Assembly (NCBI GenBank): GCA_034770075.1
Contig: CM068379.1
Span: 21,699,506 to 21,763,505, forward strand
DNA from: Aralia elata
Taxonomy: Eukaryota > Streptophyta > Magnoliopsida > Apiales > Araliaceae
DNA length: 64,000 nucleotides
Reading direction: 5' to 3'
Shown here piece by piece: positions 44,899 through 55,502 of this stretch. The notes beneath the pieces were generated by a model, which was not told the DNA's origin, ran no database searches, and saw nothing but the letters and a program-made list of their open reading frames with translations. Made by a program: the position numbers and the translations under genes. Position 1 is the stretch's first letter. Each line of letters begins with the position of its first letter.

Positions 44899-47024
44899 GG
44901 GTGACTTGAGATTTTTGGAGATTTTAGTAAACTAGGGTTTAAGGTCTCTTGAGAGTTTGAAAATAGTAAAACTCTTATTGAAATTTTGGAAGAGCAAGAG
45001 TCAGATAAAGATTTTGAAATGATTTTATATCACCTCCCTCTATTTTTGCTAAGTGGGACACGTGACGAGACGTAATTGGTTTCTCGTCGCATTATTGCTG
45101 CGATTTTACAGTTGTAGCTCCGTAAGTTTCCAACTTCACTCGCTTTTTTGAAAAGTGAGCGGCACGCGCTCTTTGAATTTACTGCCTTAGTTTCATCCTT
45201 CGTAGAATACTTTATGAGAAGTCATTTAACTCTACGAAACTCCTTTAACTCTGCGATCTCCTTTGAGTTTTATGATCACCCCTCAGTCTTATGAACTGCC
45301 TTTGTTGTCATTGCACGGATTCTCAGATTGCTTTACCACCCATTATGTGGATCATATTTAATTAACTTTTTGCCTAACGATTCTTTTAGGAGTAGAATAC
45401 TCCTTTGTCTTCAAAATGACAGCTTTATCTTCTTTTGTCGTAGAGTAGCAGTTCCATTCTGCGATCTTCATGTTGCTCTATTAGTTGCTTCTCATTTTTT
45501 AAGACTTCTTTTGGATTAATAAGCGACTTTCAACTCTACGAATCTTCATCATTTTACGATCATTGAGTTGTCCTTTGACCGTGATTATTTCCTGATAAAT
45601 TGGAGACATTCTGATGACTTCCAACAATAGTCTCATCATAATCACTTTCTTCCTTATGAGAAAGGTTATCACCCTTGCCTTGCTTCATATAATCACATCA
45701 GCTTCATTTTGTTTCTATTTTTCCACTTGCTTCTAGATAGCTAAATTTAACTTCTTCAGTTTGTAGAATGTCTTGATGACATAGTTTTTACTCTATGGTT
45801 TTCCTTCTGTTCAGCGATCAATTCATGAAGCCAAACTTCAATTTTTAAGCGTGTTTGTTCATGGTCTTCTTTACATTTCTTTTACCTGAATCTCCTCATC
45901 ATTACTTGGCCTGAGTTTTTCTCGCTGTTACAAGTGATCTTTATGTCTTAATCCTTTGCTTTTATGTGCTGAGACTTTGAAGATGTAGATTGCATTTCTT
46001 CTAGTTGCTCCCCCTTAATATGCGCTATTGAATAGAAGTGCTTTTATTTCACCATGATATTAGTAACAACAGATTTGATGTTCTTTATCTGATTTACTGA
46101 ATTAATAGGTTAGTATAGGTTGACCATTAATGAAGACGTTTCTTTTGGCGCCAACTTCTTTCTCTTCTAGAAAGATCCAAGACCTGAATCTTCTTTATGA
46201 GGGCTAACTTCCTTCTTTATTTTCATTGCATTTATCATATGTAAGAATTTCATGTGCCCTTCTTGAAATCTTCGTCTCCGGATGTCGAACATTGATTTCA
46301 ATCTTCACTGGATTCATCCTTTAAGCAAGCTTTTCTTGTTTTGAATTCTTTGTAGAAGCATAGAAATGTCTTCGAGTATTTCACATAATTATTGAGTCGT
46401 AAAGTCCTCTGAATTTGAGTAGAAGGCTCTGCGTCCTTCCGGTCCAGTTCTACGATCGTTGAGTACCAATCTTTGAAGCTCATCATCTGCGATCGTAGGG
46501 CTCTTGTGTACTAGATTTGAGAGACCATCATTGATTCCTTTCTCATAGCAGGCTTTTCTATCTTGTTTGGTTCGCCTTTATCCATTATGACTTGGATAAG
46601 GATTTCAACTGTCAAGAAATTCTTGTTGATCACTCTATAGGCTTGATTTCTCAATAGAATGTCAAGTAACAATTCCTCCAACCATCTTGAGTTAAGCTTC
46701 GCCTGATTTCTTGCCAACGTTGAGAATGAACTGCAAATAGCCAGGTGCAGAAAACTTTACTTAATATTTGGTTTTCCTCTTTTCCACAACTCGTAGGGTG
46801 CTTTCTTGATCGTAGAGTGAATTATCCGTGATTACTCCTTAATGCTTTTATCTTCTCACCCTTTTTCATTCATGATCAGCTCTTTTATTTTTAGAACCAG
46901 CAGTTAGAGATTTTCCTGAATTTGTTCATGATTAGCTACTGTAAGGGCTTCTCCTTTGAATCGACCGCTTTACTTTTGAATGAATCTCTTGAACTATAGT
47001 TGCTTTGAAGAGCTTCTGACTATA
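44899..47024 (-). other. Upstream region of copy 2, unresolved
   Basis: The leader and TATA-like box are at the left end. Further right, CTCTACGA / TCGTAGAG words recur (see findings). Between about 45960 and 46740 the minus strand has coding-like texture split over frames (for example DWYSTIVELDRKDAEPS, 46298-46486, and RWLEELLLDILLRNQ, 46511-46717) with stops. It may be the decayed end of another gene or element. I recognise no domain. CTATA at 47020-47024 is the likely left target site of Athila-2. Confidence 0.4.
45022..45029 (-). promoter_or_regulatory. TATA-like box of gene copy 2
   Basis: The minus strand reads TATAAAAT about 155 bases upstream of ATG 44868. Between them lies a CT- and A-rich leader containing AAACCCTAGTTT (44929-44940), the look of a plant 5' UTR. 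Confidence 0.45.
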
Positions 47025-48501
47025 TGATGAGTGGTTTTTATACCGACGAATCAGATACTTTTGAGTTGATGAATTTGTATGTTTTTAGGTAGTTTATGTC
47101 ATTTTTATGTGTTTTGGTTGTTTTTGCATTATTGTTATAGAAAGGGGCAAAAATGGGCGAAACAGACAATTTTGGGCTAAAAAGGGGAAAATGGTCATTT
47201 TGGATCATTTGGTCAAAGCAGCGTGTATTGGCGTGCGGTATCGGGCAACAGCAGCGGAAGAGGTAGCAGTAGTAGGCAACTCCAGTAGCAGCAAACCAGG
47301 TCAGCGCCTCTGCGCTGGGATGCATCGCCTCTGCATTGTGTAGGAAAGAGCCAACGCCTCTGCGCTGGAGCTACTGGTTGACAGCGCCTCTACGCCCAAA
47401 CCCTGGAGGTGTAGCGCCTCTGCGCCCAAACCCTGGAGGTGTAGCGCCTCAGCGTTGGAATGCAGCGCCTAGTGCTCGGTCGGGATTTTAGGTAGATCTG
47501 AGCTTTAAAATAACTGACCTAATGCCCAAATAAAAAATCCTACATTTTCATGAAGCAAAATAAGAGAGGGAGGAGCAAGGAGGCGGTTGGGCTTGAGCAA
47601 GGAGTCCATGGCCTTGTGTCATGGTTCTTCAAAAGCTCCAATGGAGGTTTATCTACTAAAAAGGGGACGCCATCCTTTTCTTTCTCTTTTCTCCTATGTA
47701 ATTAATTAGTTTTGAATCTAAGAGTGTAATGGAACCTATTTGCCTAATATATATCGAATAGCTTTTCCTTTTGATTGGCACTATATGAGTTAGATCAATA
47801 TATTTTGTGCTTATTGTTTAATTGTTAAGGAATTAGTGATTGACTTGGTAATTTACATGAAATTGGAAAATGGATTGTAGATTTAAACCATGAATATATT
47901 GACATGTGATTATGTTGTTCTGCATTTATTGGGATGCATAATTTGTGTGTAGGATAGGAATATACCTATGCACCATGTGTAGCCAATTAGAGAATCTAGA
48001 CTTAATGACTCCCTTTGCGAAAGTTTATTCGTTTGATGAGCGATTAATGAGGCTTCCGTGACACATGTCTTGTTGATTGTTTTTAGGAATGAATGACTTG
48101 CTAGCATATAGGATAGGAATATACCTATGCGCTGTAGAGGGCAATTTTCGTATGACCTCGGAAGAGTCGTATGAATACTTAGGATTCTCGATTGACAATC
48201 ATTGTGACCGTGTAATCTATTGGAGAGTTAGGGGATTTAAATGAAGTATTAGGGGATATTGCGTTCTTAGATCTTTTATCTATTTATTTATGTTATTTCT
48301 TTATGTTATTTAGTTTAATTGTAATCTTAGTTTTAATTACTCAAATCAAATTATTTGAATAAGGTTGAGACGATATAAAATTAATACTTGGGTTAGTTTT
48401 TAGAGATAATTCCTCGTGGGATCGACAAACTTTCTTATTACTCTATTAATTGTTGACCGCGTATATTTGCGCGTATTTATCGGTTACAAAATCGACCAAC
48501 A
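47025..48501 (+). repeat. Athila-2 5' LTR (1,477 bases)
   Basis: TGATGAGTGGTTTTTATACC ... ATCGACCAACA. It contains a GC-rich array at about 47300-47480 with word AGCGCCTCTGCGCT and a repeated CCCAAACCCTGGAGGTGTAG spacer. The end region (ATTCCTCGTGGGATCGAC) matches other Athila LTR ends. Confidence 0.9.
47300..47480 (+). repeat. GC-rich palindromic array in the Athila-2 5' LTR
   Basis: At least six words of the form AGCGCCTCTGCGC (arms AGCGC/GCGCT around a 4-base centre), spaced about 25-40 bases. The 3' LTR carries the array at 50246-50343 and 63603-63680, with changed copies. Confidence 0.8.
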
Positions 48502-48507
48502 AGTTTT

Positions 48508-48525
48508 TGGCGTCGTTGTCAGGGA
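48508..48525 (+). other. Primer-binding site of Athila-2
   Basis: TGGCGTCGTTGTCAGGGA, six bases after the LTR end, close to the tRNA-Asp-type site usual in Athila elements (TGGCGCCGTTGCCGGGGA, from memory), with three differences. Confidence 0.8.
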
Positions 48526-49973
48526 ATTATTTTATAATACTTTTTCCAATATTAGTTACAATCGAATTGATCTTAATTTGAACTGGTATTTTTGTTTTAA
48601 ATAAAGTCGGGCTAAATACTATAAAATAAGCTCTTCTTGGGAGGTAACCCAAGTCTAATGTTTTGTGTTAGCTAACTTCATGCACCAAACAGCTACGAGC
48701 ACGATTCACCAATGAATCGCCAGGCAAAGCAAGGGGCAAGGCACAAGCTAGGCAGGGCATTTTTTGGGTGCTTTTGATTTGGAATGGCTCCCAAACGACT
48801 TAGGGTGGAGAGGAGGTTGTCGATGACGATTGGCACAGCCTCAGGGAAGTCCTCTGTTTTAATTTTGTCTATCTTTACATTAAGGGCAATGTTTGTCTTA
48901 AGTTTGGGGATACTCGTGATATTTTTGTTACGTGAGTTGGTATTATGTTATTATGTTAGTTATTTTGATGTTAGTATGTTTAGTATGCATATTAGTTTAA
49001 AATTTTTGAAGTTTTGAGCAATGTTTTGGTTTACTCTGTTGAAGGCCTATGATATGAACTTGAATGTCATTTGCTTAACTTTTATAAAATCTTTGAGCAT
49101 GCTTGTTTAAATTTTTCCTTGGGTATTAGTTATGCGATATTTATGACCCATTTGTGCTTTCATGGCATTTTCATCCAACTATTGAGTTAATTGTTCTTAG
49201 AGAGTTTATATAGCTTATTCTTCTATGAAAGATGTTGTTGAGATTCTATGAACTTATTTAAGCATTAATTAAAGTAAAGTTAGGCATTCATATAAGTTTG
49301 GGGGTATTCTTAGATTGTTTTGCATCTTGGCTTGTTTTTAAAATATGTCTTCCCGAGTTTGTATTATGAATCATGTGGTGAGTTGAGATAGAGCGTAAAA
49401 CACAGTCACTCATGGACACATGTGAAACAAGATGGAGCGTAAAACGCACTCGTTCATTTGAAGGTGAGATAGAGCATAAGATGCACTCACTAAATTCAAA
49501 TTAAAAATGAGAAAAAGAAAAAAAGAGAAAAAAAGTAATATATTATAATTGTATGTTATGCTTGGGAAGATAGCTTGTTTGATGATGCATATCCTTATTA
49601 TTACCCCGAATTTATATGTTGTTTATCGTAGTTAAGATTGATGTGGTAATAAGATTCGAGAGTTAATGTAATGTATCTTTTATTTAGTGTTTGTTATATA
49701 TTCTTATCTAAGTATCGTGGCTTATACGGTTTGGATGTGCTCGAATTTTGAGGGTCATGAATGTTGTGAAACTAATGAGTTAGTTAAATTGTTAAACTAG
49801 CATGCTCTTGGATTTTGTTGGGAGTTATTGGTTTTGAAATCGTTGAGGCTATATTTTGGATAGTTATTGATTCATTGCTCACTTCGTAGCTTGTTTGTTG
49901 GTTTGTGAAGTATTTGTCTTTTGTGTTTTGTGTTTTGCTTGAGGACAAGCAATGATTCAAGTTTGGGGGTACT
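48526..49973 (+). other. Athila-2 internal region: leader, spacer, ORF3 start and 3' UTR
   Basis: GGGAGGTAACCC (about 48638) corresponds to the post-pol motif of Athila-1 (719), so everything between leader and pol end is deleted. ATG 48784 opens MAPKRLRVERR, matching MPPKRFRGEG of Athila-1 ORF3, but homology is lost within about 30 codons. The rest is 3' UTR with three AAGTTTGGGG-type tracts (about 48899, 49294 and 49960) and three GAGCGTAAAAC-type motifs (49385-49490). Confidence 0.75.
48784..48870 (+). pseudogene. Athila-2 ORF3 remnant (first codons only)
   Basis: MAPKRLRVERR at ATG 48784 resembles the basic N-terminus of the Athila-1 third ORF at 1946. The open frame runs to 49017, but its later part (hydrophobic, Phe/Leu-rich) reads as translated 3' UTR. 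Deleted third ORF, no function expected. Confidence 0.5.
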
Positions 49974-50343
49974 TGATGAGTGGTTATTATACCGACAAAT
50001 CAGATACTTTTGACTTGATGAATTTTTCTGTTTTTAGGTAGTTTATGTCATTTTTATGTGTTTTGGTTATTTTTTTATTATTGTTATAGAAAGAGGCGAA
50101 AATGGGCGAAACGGATAATTTTGGGCTAAAAAGGGCAAAATGGTCATTTTGGATCATTTAGTCAAAGCGGCGTGTGTTGGCGTGCGGCATCGGGCAACAG
50201 CAGCGGAAGAGGCAGCAACAACAGGCAATACCACCACCAACAAACCAGGCCAACGCCTCTGCGCTAGGATGCATCGCCCCTGCGCTGTGCAGGAAAGAGC
50301 TAGTGCCTCTGCGCTGGAGTCAGTGCCTCTGTGCCGGAGCTAC
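49974..50343 (+). repeat. Athila-2 3' LTR, first part
   Basis: TGATGAGTGGTTATTATACC after PPT TCAAGTTTGGGGGTACT, collinear with 47025-47370. It breaks at GCTAC (50339-50343), where a Tekay solo LTR begins. Confidence 0.9.
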
Positions 50344-50754
50344 TGTAATATCCCGAATATTTATAGAACTTAGAAATATGATATTTGTAATACTCCGAAT
50401 ATTTATGAGGCTTATAAATGCAATCGTATACGTTTAGAATCAGAACGTATAAACCTAAAACTAGGTATCGAGAAGTTTAAAACCTTAAGCCCTAATGAGA
50501 TTCGAATTTTATAATATATGTGCTTAATAAAGATCGAAATGATATTTCGAACCAGGTGTTTTGTAATTTTATAGTGTAACGATGAATTAAGTCAAATAAA
50601 AAAAATTTGTTAATCTGATTAGTCGTGCTTACATTGACAAAATGATTTGTCGTGCTTTCCACAATTTCTCCGAGAAGCATCCCGATAAATTATTTTTGAC
50701 AAGTTGTTGTGTCATGCTTGGGAATGACAAAGAGATTGGTCGTGCTTACGGTGA

Positions 50755-50935
50755 CAAGCTGCATTGTCAAGCTTTGAAGATATTTTAATTAAGGAGCTTA
50801 GAAGATAGGTTCAATTGCAAGCTGCATTGTCAAGCTTGGAAGATATTTTCATTAAGGAGCTTAGAAGATAGGTTCAATTGCAAGTTATATTGTCGAGCTT
50901 GGAAGGTATTTTCATTGAGGAGCTTAGAAGAATAT
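50755..50935 (+). repeat. 63-base tandem repeat, three units, in the solo LTR
   Basis: Units start at 50755, 50818 and 50881, each with CAAGCTGCATTGTCAAGCTT or a variant followed by GGAGCTTAGAAGATAGGTTC. The third is diverged and shorter. Confidence 0.88.
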
Positions 50936-51177
50936 TCTAAGAATATGTTAGGGTACAAAGTGTAATAAGCCGAGCCCCTAACGTGCTATTAGCAAAACTA
51001 TATTTTTCTACAAATAGCAAGCTAAGTTCATTCATTCCTTACCATGTTCAAGAGCAGTTCAAGAGCAAAAATACTCTATATTTATATTCTGAGAGATATT
51101 GTGAGATAAAAATTACTTTCGAAGCATCAAGGCGCTACGCGATTGGAAGTAAAGCTAGCAACTACAAGAGGTATACT

Positions 51178-51545
51178 CTCGTAGTTATAATTTTCATTTT
51201 TATGTATGTATTAGTAAAAATATACTTTTACAAGTAGTTATAATGCCCAAATTATTTTATGTATATAGTACAAAAGTCCTATTTACAAGCAGTTATAATG
51301 TCCGATTTATTTCTCTTATAAAGTTAAAAATATACTTTTATAAGCAGTTACTATGTCCGATTTTCTTCAAGTATTTAGTAAGAATATTCATTTTATAAGC
51401 AGTTATAATGCTCAATTTATTTTAAATATAGTTGATGAATATTCATTTTATATGCAGTTATAATGCTGAAATTATTTGATGTATAGTAGAAGGAGTCTTA
51501 TTTATAAGCGGTTATAATACCCAAAATAAAACTTAAAAGATTTAA
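51178..51545 (+). repeat. 53-55-base tandem repeat, about seven units, in the solo LTR
   Basis: The core word ATAAGCAGTTATAATGYCC recurs at about 51231, 51286, 51341, 51396, 51451 and 51505, plus a diverged unit near 51178. Spacing is almost constant at 55 bases. Confidence 0.88.
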
Positions 51546-52123
51546 TCGTTAAATGCTTATTTGTCTACATGAACTTATAATCGTGTAGGATTTACGACGA
51601 ACGTTTAGACCGTTATATTTATCTTTAAAAGATATACGAGGCAAGTCTTCTATTCCTTTAAACTATGTGAAAGTATTCTAACTCTTAGGTGTTGTTTTTA
51701 TAAGTTATATATATGTGGTTTATACGCTTTGGGTGACAACGTTATATAAACTGTTGAATGAAAAGTTATTTGTAATATCAAATTGATATATGTGATATGT
51801 CAAGGCATGTTAAAGTTTATATGAAAGTATAAACTGTTTATGTGTTATTAGTTAGACTTGTTGAGTCGTAGTGCTCATTCTTGCGAAAATGATAAGAAGA
51901 TCATGAACGTAAAGAAGAAGCGTAGACTAGGTTTCATGTTTTAAGTACTTGTTATTTGTATGAAGTTATAATGACTGTTGTAATACGAACAAGCAAACCT
52001 TGTAACCGAATATTATGAAATGATATTAATTATTATCATCAAATGTTGTTATGTCTTTACTTTGATATAACTTAGAATTGTTAAAAATCCATTAATCTGA
52101 ATGAGGGTATTGGTAATATGGAC

Positions 52124-54867
52124 TGTGACGCCCCCAAATCCGGGTACTTCAATCCCACAGATTTGGTATTCACTATTCCATACATTCATATCTAACTACC
52201 CATAGTAAAGGATAATAAAGTTAAACTGATTAAATCATCTTCCCACAAAAAGAGATTACAACTTAAATCTCTTAGGTAAATAAATCCTAGGTCATCTAAC
52301 CTTTATTACATCATTGCGGAACTAAAACATAATATTAAATAAGTCTTATTACAAAACTCCATAACAAATAATAGTTCGTGAGCTACTTATGCATCTTGCC
52401 TTTGCCCTTACTAGTGGACGGCTCATCTGACTTCTCAGTCTTAGCTGCAATGTTTTATGTAAGGGTGAGCAAATAATTGTCCACAAGTATAATAACAATA
52501 ACAATAGAGAAATTACAAAAGTAGATTTTAATTGAGGTGTAATAGTTTTTTGAAATCAATCAATAATAATCAAAGGTCTGAAAGCTCAACAGATAGCTTG
52601 GCTCAAGAGTTGAATATAGATTTAAAAATTAAAAGTATATCTGGGGTCATAAGACCTCGCACTATGTCCTAGGTTAGCAAGTATCTCTACTGTAACCTTT
52701 AACAGTTTTATAGACTATGGACCATCCGTCTCGTAGTCCGGGGGATCAACCCTTTATATAATGTATTGTGCACAAATATTTTAACGCTATTGCATAGTAT
52801 AATCCCCTATATTAGGGTTGTTCATCTCAGTTTTACCATTAGAGTCCGTACCAAATGAAGTTTGGTTTGGAATAGTTTAAACAGAAATTCTAGATTTTAG
52901 AACGATCTTCAACTATGGACTAGTTGAATCAAAAGAGTTCACTAGCCATATAACAGTCTGATTACAATAACAATACAATCTTTGTAAAATGGAACTATAA
53001 TAAAAGTAGAATTCAAGGATTACAAACGAATATATTGGAGTAACGCATTTGAAAGTCTAGAAAACTCAATCAACATATAATCGTTGAGTATTATGAAAAA
53101 CCTTGCTCGAATAATAATAATAGCCAAGGTTAGAGAACTTGCTCAATGAAAAGTAGAATTTAGAAACTTGCCTCGTGCGTAATCTACACAATCACAACTT
53201 ACGTTCACCAAACGTCCTACATTCCATTAGGATCACAATGTAAATTAGTTCATTATAGCTATGACTAACAATTTCACTTTCCACTTTAGTACAAGGTACC
53301 AACTTAATTCATGATCTGAACTCTCTAACTAACCACATAGCACAAATCAGAAATCTATACCAGCACATAACATAAGACATAACGTATAATTAATATCTCC
53401 AATCCTTACGGATATCGAGTTACAAATCTTTATAACTTATTGATTCATAACTTATAATTATGTTATTACGTCTTATAATATGCTTTACGATTCTCCACAT
53501 ACATTAGAATAGGCTAACTTATCATCACCCAAGCTATGCATGTAAAAACTCATCACTGGGTTTGCTCTGGTACCGGCGCGGTCGCGCCACTTATACTCTT
53601 GGAACCAGCGCGGCCGCGCTGCACTCATACAGGGATTGATCTGCTGCCGGCGCAGCCGCGCTACTTTTGCACTGGAAACCAGCGCAGTCACGCTGCGACG
53701 CAGACTCAGTTGCTGCAGCGCGAACAGACTCTGTTTCCAACCAATTTCACAACTTACTCTCTTAAACACCAAAATAGTTATTAACTGATGCTATAAACTC
53801 AAAAGACTCAGTAGCATACAACGACAAAATCAATTCAATATCTCAGAATCTTCAATTAACCAAATTAAGGATTCAAATATTACAATTCATGTTCTATTTC
53901 ATATTTTTGACATATTAGTGAAATCAAACACCGTGAACTCGTTTCTAAACCATTTTGATCCGTTTGAATTACATTATCTTCGTTTTTCATCATGTTATCA
54001 TAATCACGAGTCAATTTACAAATTAATAATCAAATTGTACATTAATTTTCATACATATAAGCTATATATGAAAGTGAAACACTATAAAACCAAAACTCCA
54101 TTTTAAAGCATGCTTTCATGGATTAATTCCTTCAAATTGGTTTATTAACATCATATAATCACTAATACATGCATATTATCAATTATAACCAACTAATTCA
54201 TGCATTGAGCAAATAAATTCACATACAGGGAAGTAAAAAAAAAATCATATACAGTGAAGAACTTCTAACAAAATTAAAAAGAATTATACCTTTAAGCTAA
54301 ACAAAGATGATTCCTTAGCTTCCTCTCAATTCACAGAATTCTCAAAACTCTCAATTTTCTCTAAACTCTCTTGTTTGTTTTTTTTCTTTCTTCTCAGACT
54401 TTGTAAAATAACTGATAAAGCTTAATAAGAACTAAAAACTGATACTCATACAATCTTAACGTATTCTAATTTTAATTCATCAATTACACCATTTAAAAGC
54501 CATAAGGCTTGTTTGGCAAAACTAAGTTATTTTCAAAATTAAAAAGGCTTAAGATCTTGTTTAGTAAAACCAAATTAAAAACAATTTTAAGGGCCTTGAT
54601 TGGTAAAACTAATTTAAACCCTTTTAATTTATATAACACACACTTTCAATGTTACATTTTAATAAATAAAAATGTAACCATATAATTTTATTAAACTAAA
54701 TAAAATTCATATTTAATCACATAAAATTACTAAACAAATGAATTAAACTACTAATTAATTTGTCATACATTAAACAATTATTAACTAACTCAATAAATAA
54801 ATTAATTAAAATATTTATTTAATTCAATAAATATTTTAAATAAATTATGAAATTCACAATCGTTACA
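52124..54867 (-). repeat. Minus Tekay 3' LTR
   Basis: Plus strand TGTGACGCCCCCAAATCC ... CGTTACA. GC-rich palindromic array at 53566-53735, including CAGCGCGGCCGCGCTG (53606-53621), a perfect 16-base palindrome. The minus-strand PPT just outside reads AAGGAGGGAAGAA (about 54880-54868). Confidence 0.93.
53566..53735 (-). repeat. GC-rich palindromic array in the minus Tekay LTR
   Basis: Words GGCGCGGTCGCGCC, CAGCGCGGCCGCGCTG, CCGGCGCAGCCGCGC and CAGCGCAGTCACGCTG at 30-40 base spacing. The other LTR has the array at 61570-61735 with point changes. Confidence 0.85.
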
Positions 54868-54989
54868 TTCTTCCCTCCTTATAAGGATTCTGTTCCCAGA
54901 ATCACCACGCAATTAATTCATCCGTTATATTCTCCCCTCCTTACAAGGATTCTGTCTCCAGAATCGCGATACAAGGATTAAACAAATAA

Positions 54990-55502
54990 CTAAGGATAGT
55001 TTTGCATCATTTTCTCTTCGAGTTCCCACTTAGCTTCTTCAGCGTTGTGGTTTCTCTAGATTACCTTAATAGAAGGTATAACTTTATTTCTGAGAACCTG
55101 CTCTTTCCTGTCAACTATCTGTACAGGAACCTCTTCATAGGATAAATCCTTCTCAAATTGTATTGGTTCATATTCTATAACATGTTTATAATCGGGCTTA
55201 TATGGTCGTAGCACCGATATATGGAAAACATTGTGAATTTGGTCTAACTCGGGAGGTAAAGCTACCTCATAGGCCACCTCACCAACTCTTTTCAACACCT
55301 CAAAGGGTCCAATAAATCGCGGACTCAGCTTACCCTTTTTACCAAATCTGATCTTCCCCTTCCAAGGAGATACTTTTAAGAAAACAAAACTACCGACGTC
55401 AAATTCACGATTTTGTCGATGCTGATTCGTATATTTCTTCTGCCTGTCTTGAGCTCCTAACAATCTGACTCTTATCACCTTGAAGATCTCAACAGTTTGC
55501 TA
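54990..55502 (-). pseudogene. Minus Tekay integrase C-terminal end and chromodomain, broken
   Basis: From 55502 leftwards: QTVEIFKVIRVRL, QDRQKKYTNQHRQNREFDVG, VFLKVSPWKGKIRFGKKGK, PRFIGPFEVLKRVGEVAYEV, HNVFHISVLRPYKPDYKHV, then DRKEQVLRNKVIPSIKVI. A TAG replaces the expected Trp inside the chromodomain (about 55053), after which the tail continues readable (AEEAKWELEE). It is close in sequence to the young Tekay equivalent (19021-19506). The upstream integrase is missing. Confidence 0.9.

Noticed and set aside
51178..51545. Regular 55-base repeat taken as a possible CRISPR-like array
   Set aside because: The whole unit repeats with diverging copies and there are no unique spacers. It lies inside a plant LTR.
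53536..53784. ORF 53536-53784 and its twin 61544-61804
   Set aside because: They translate the GC-rich palindromic array of the LTR. Conservation follows from the two LTRs being copies.
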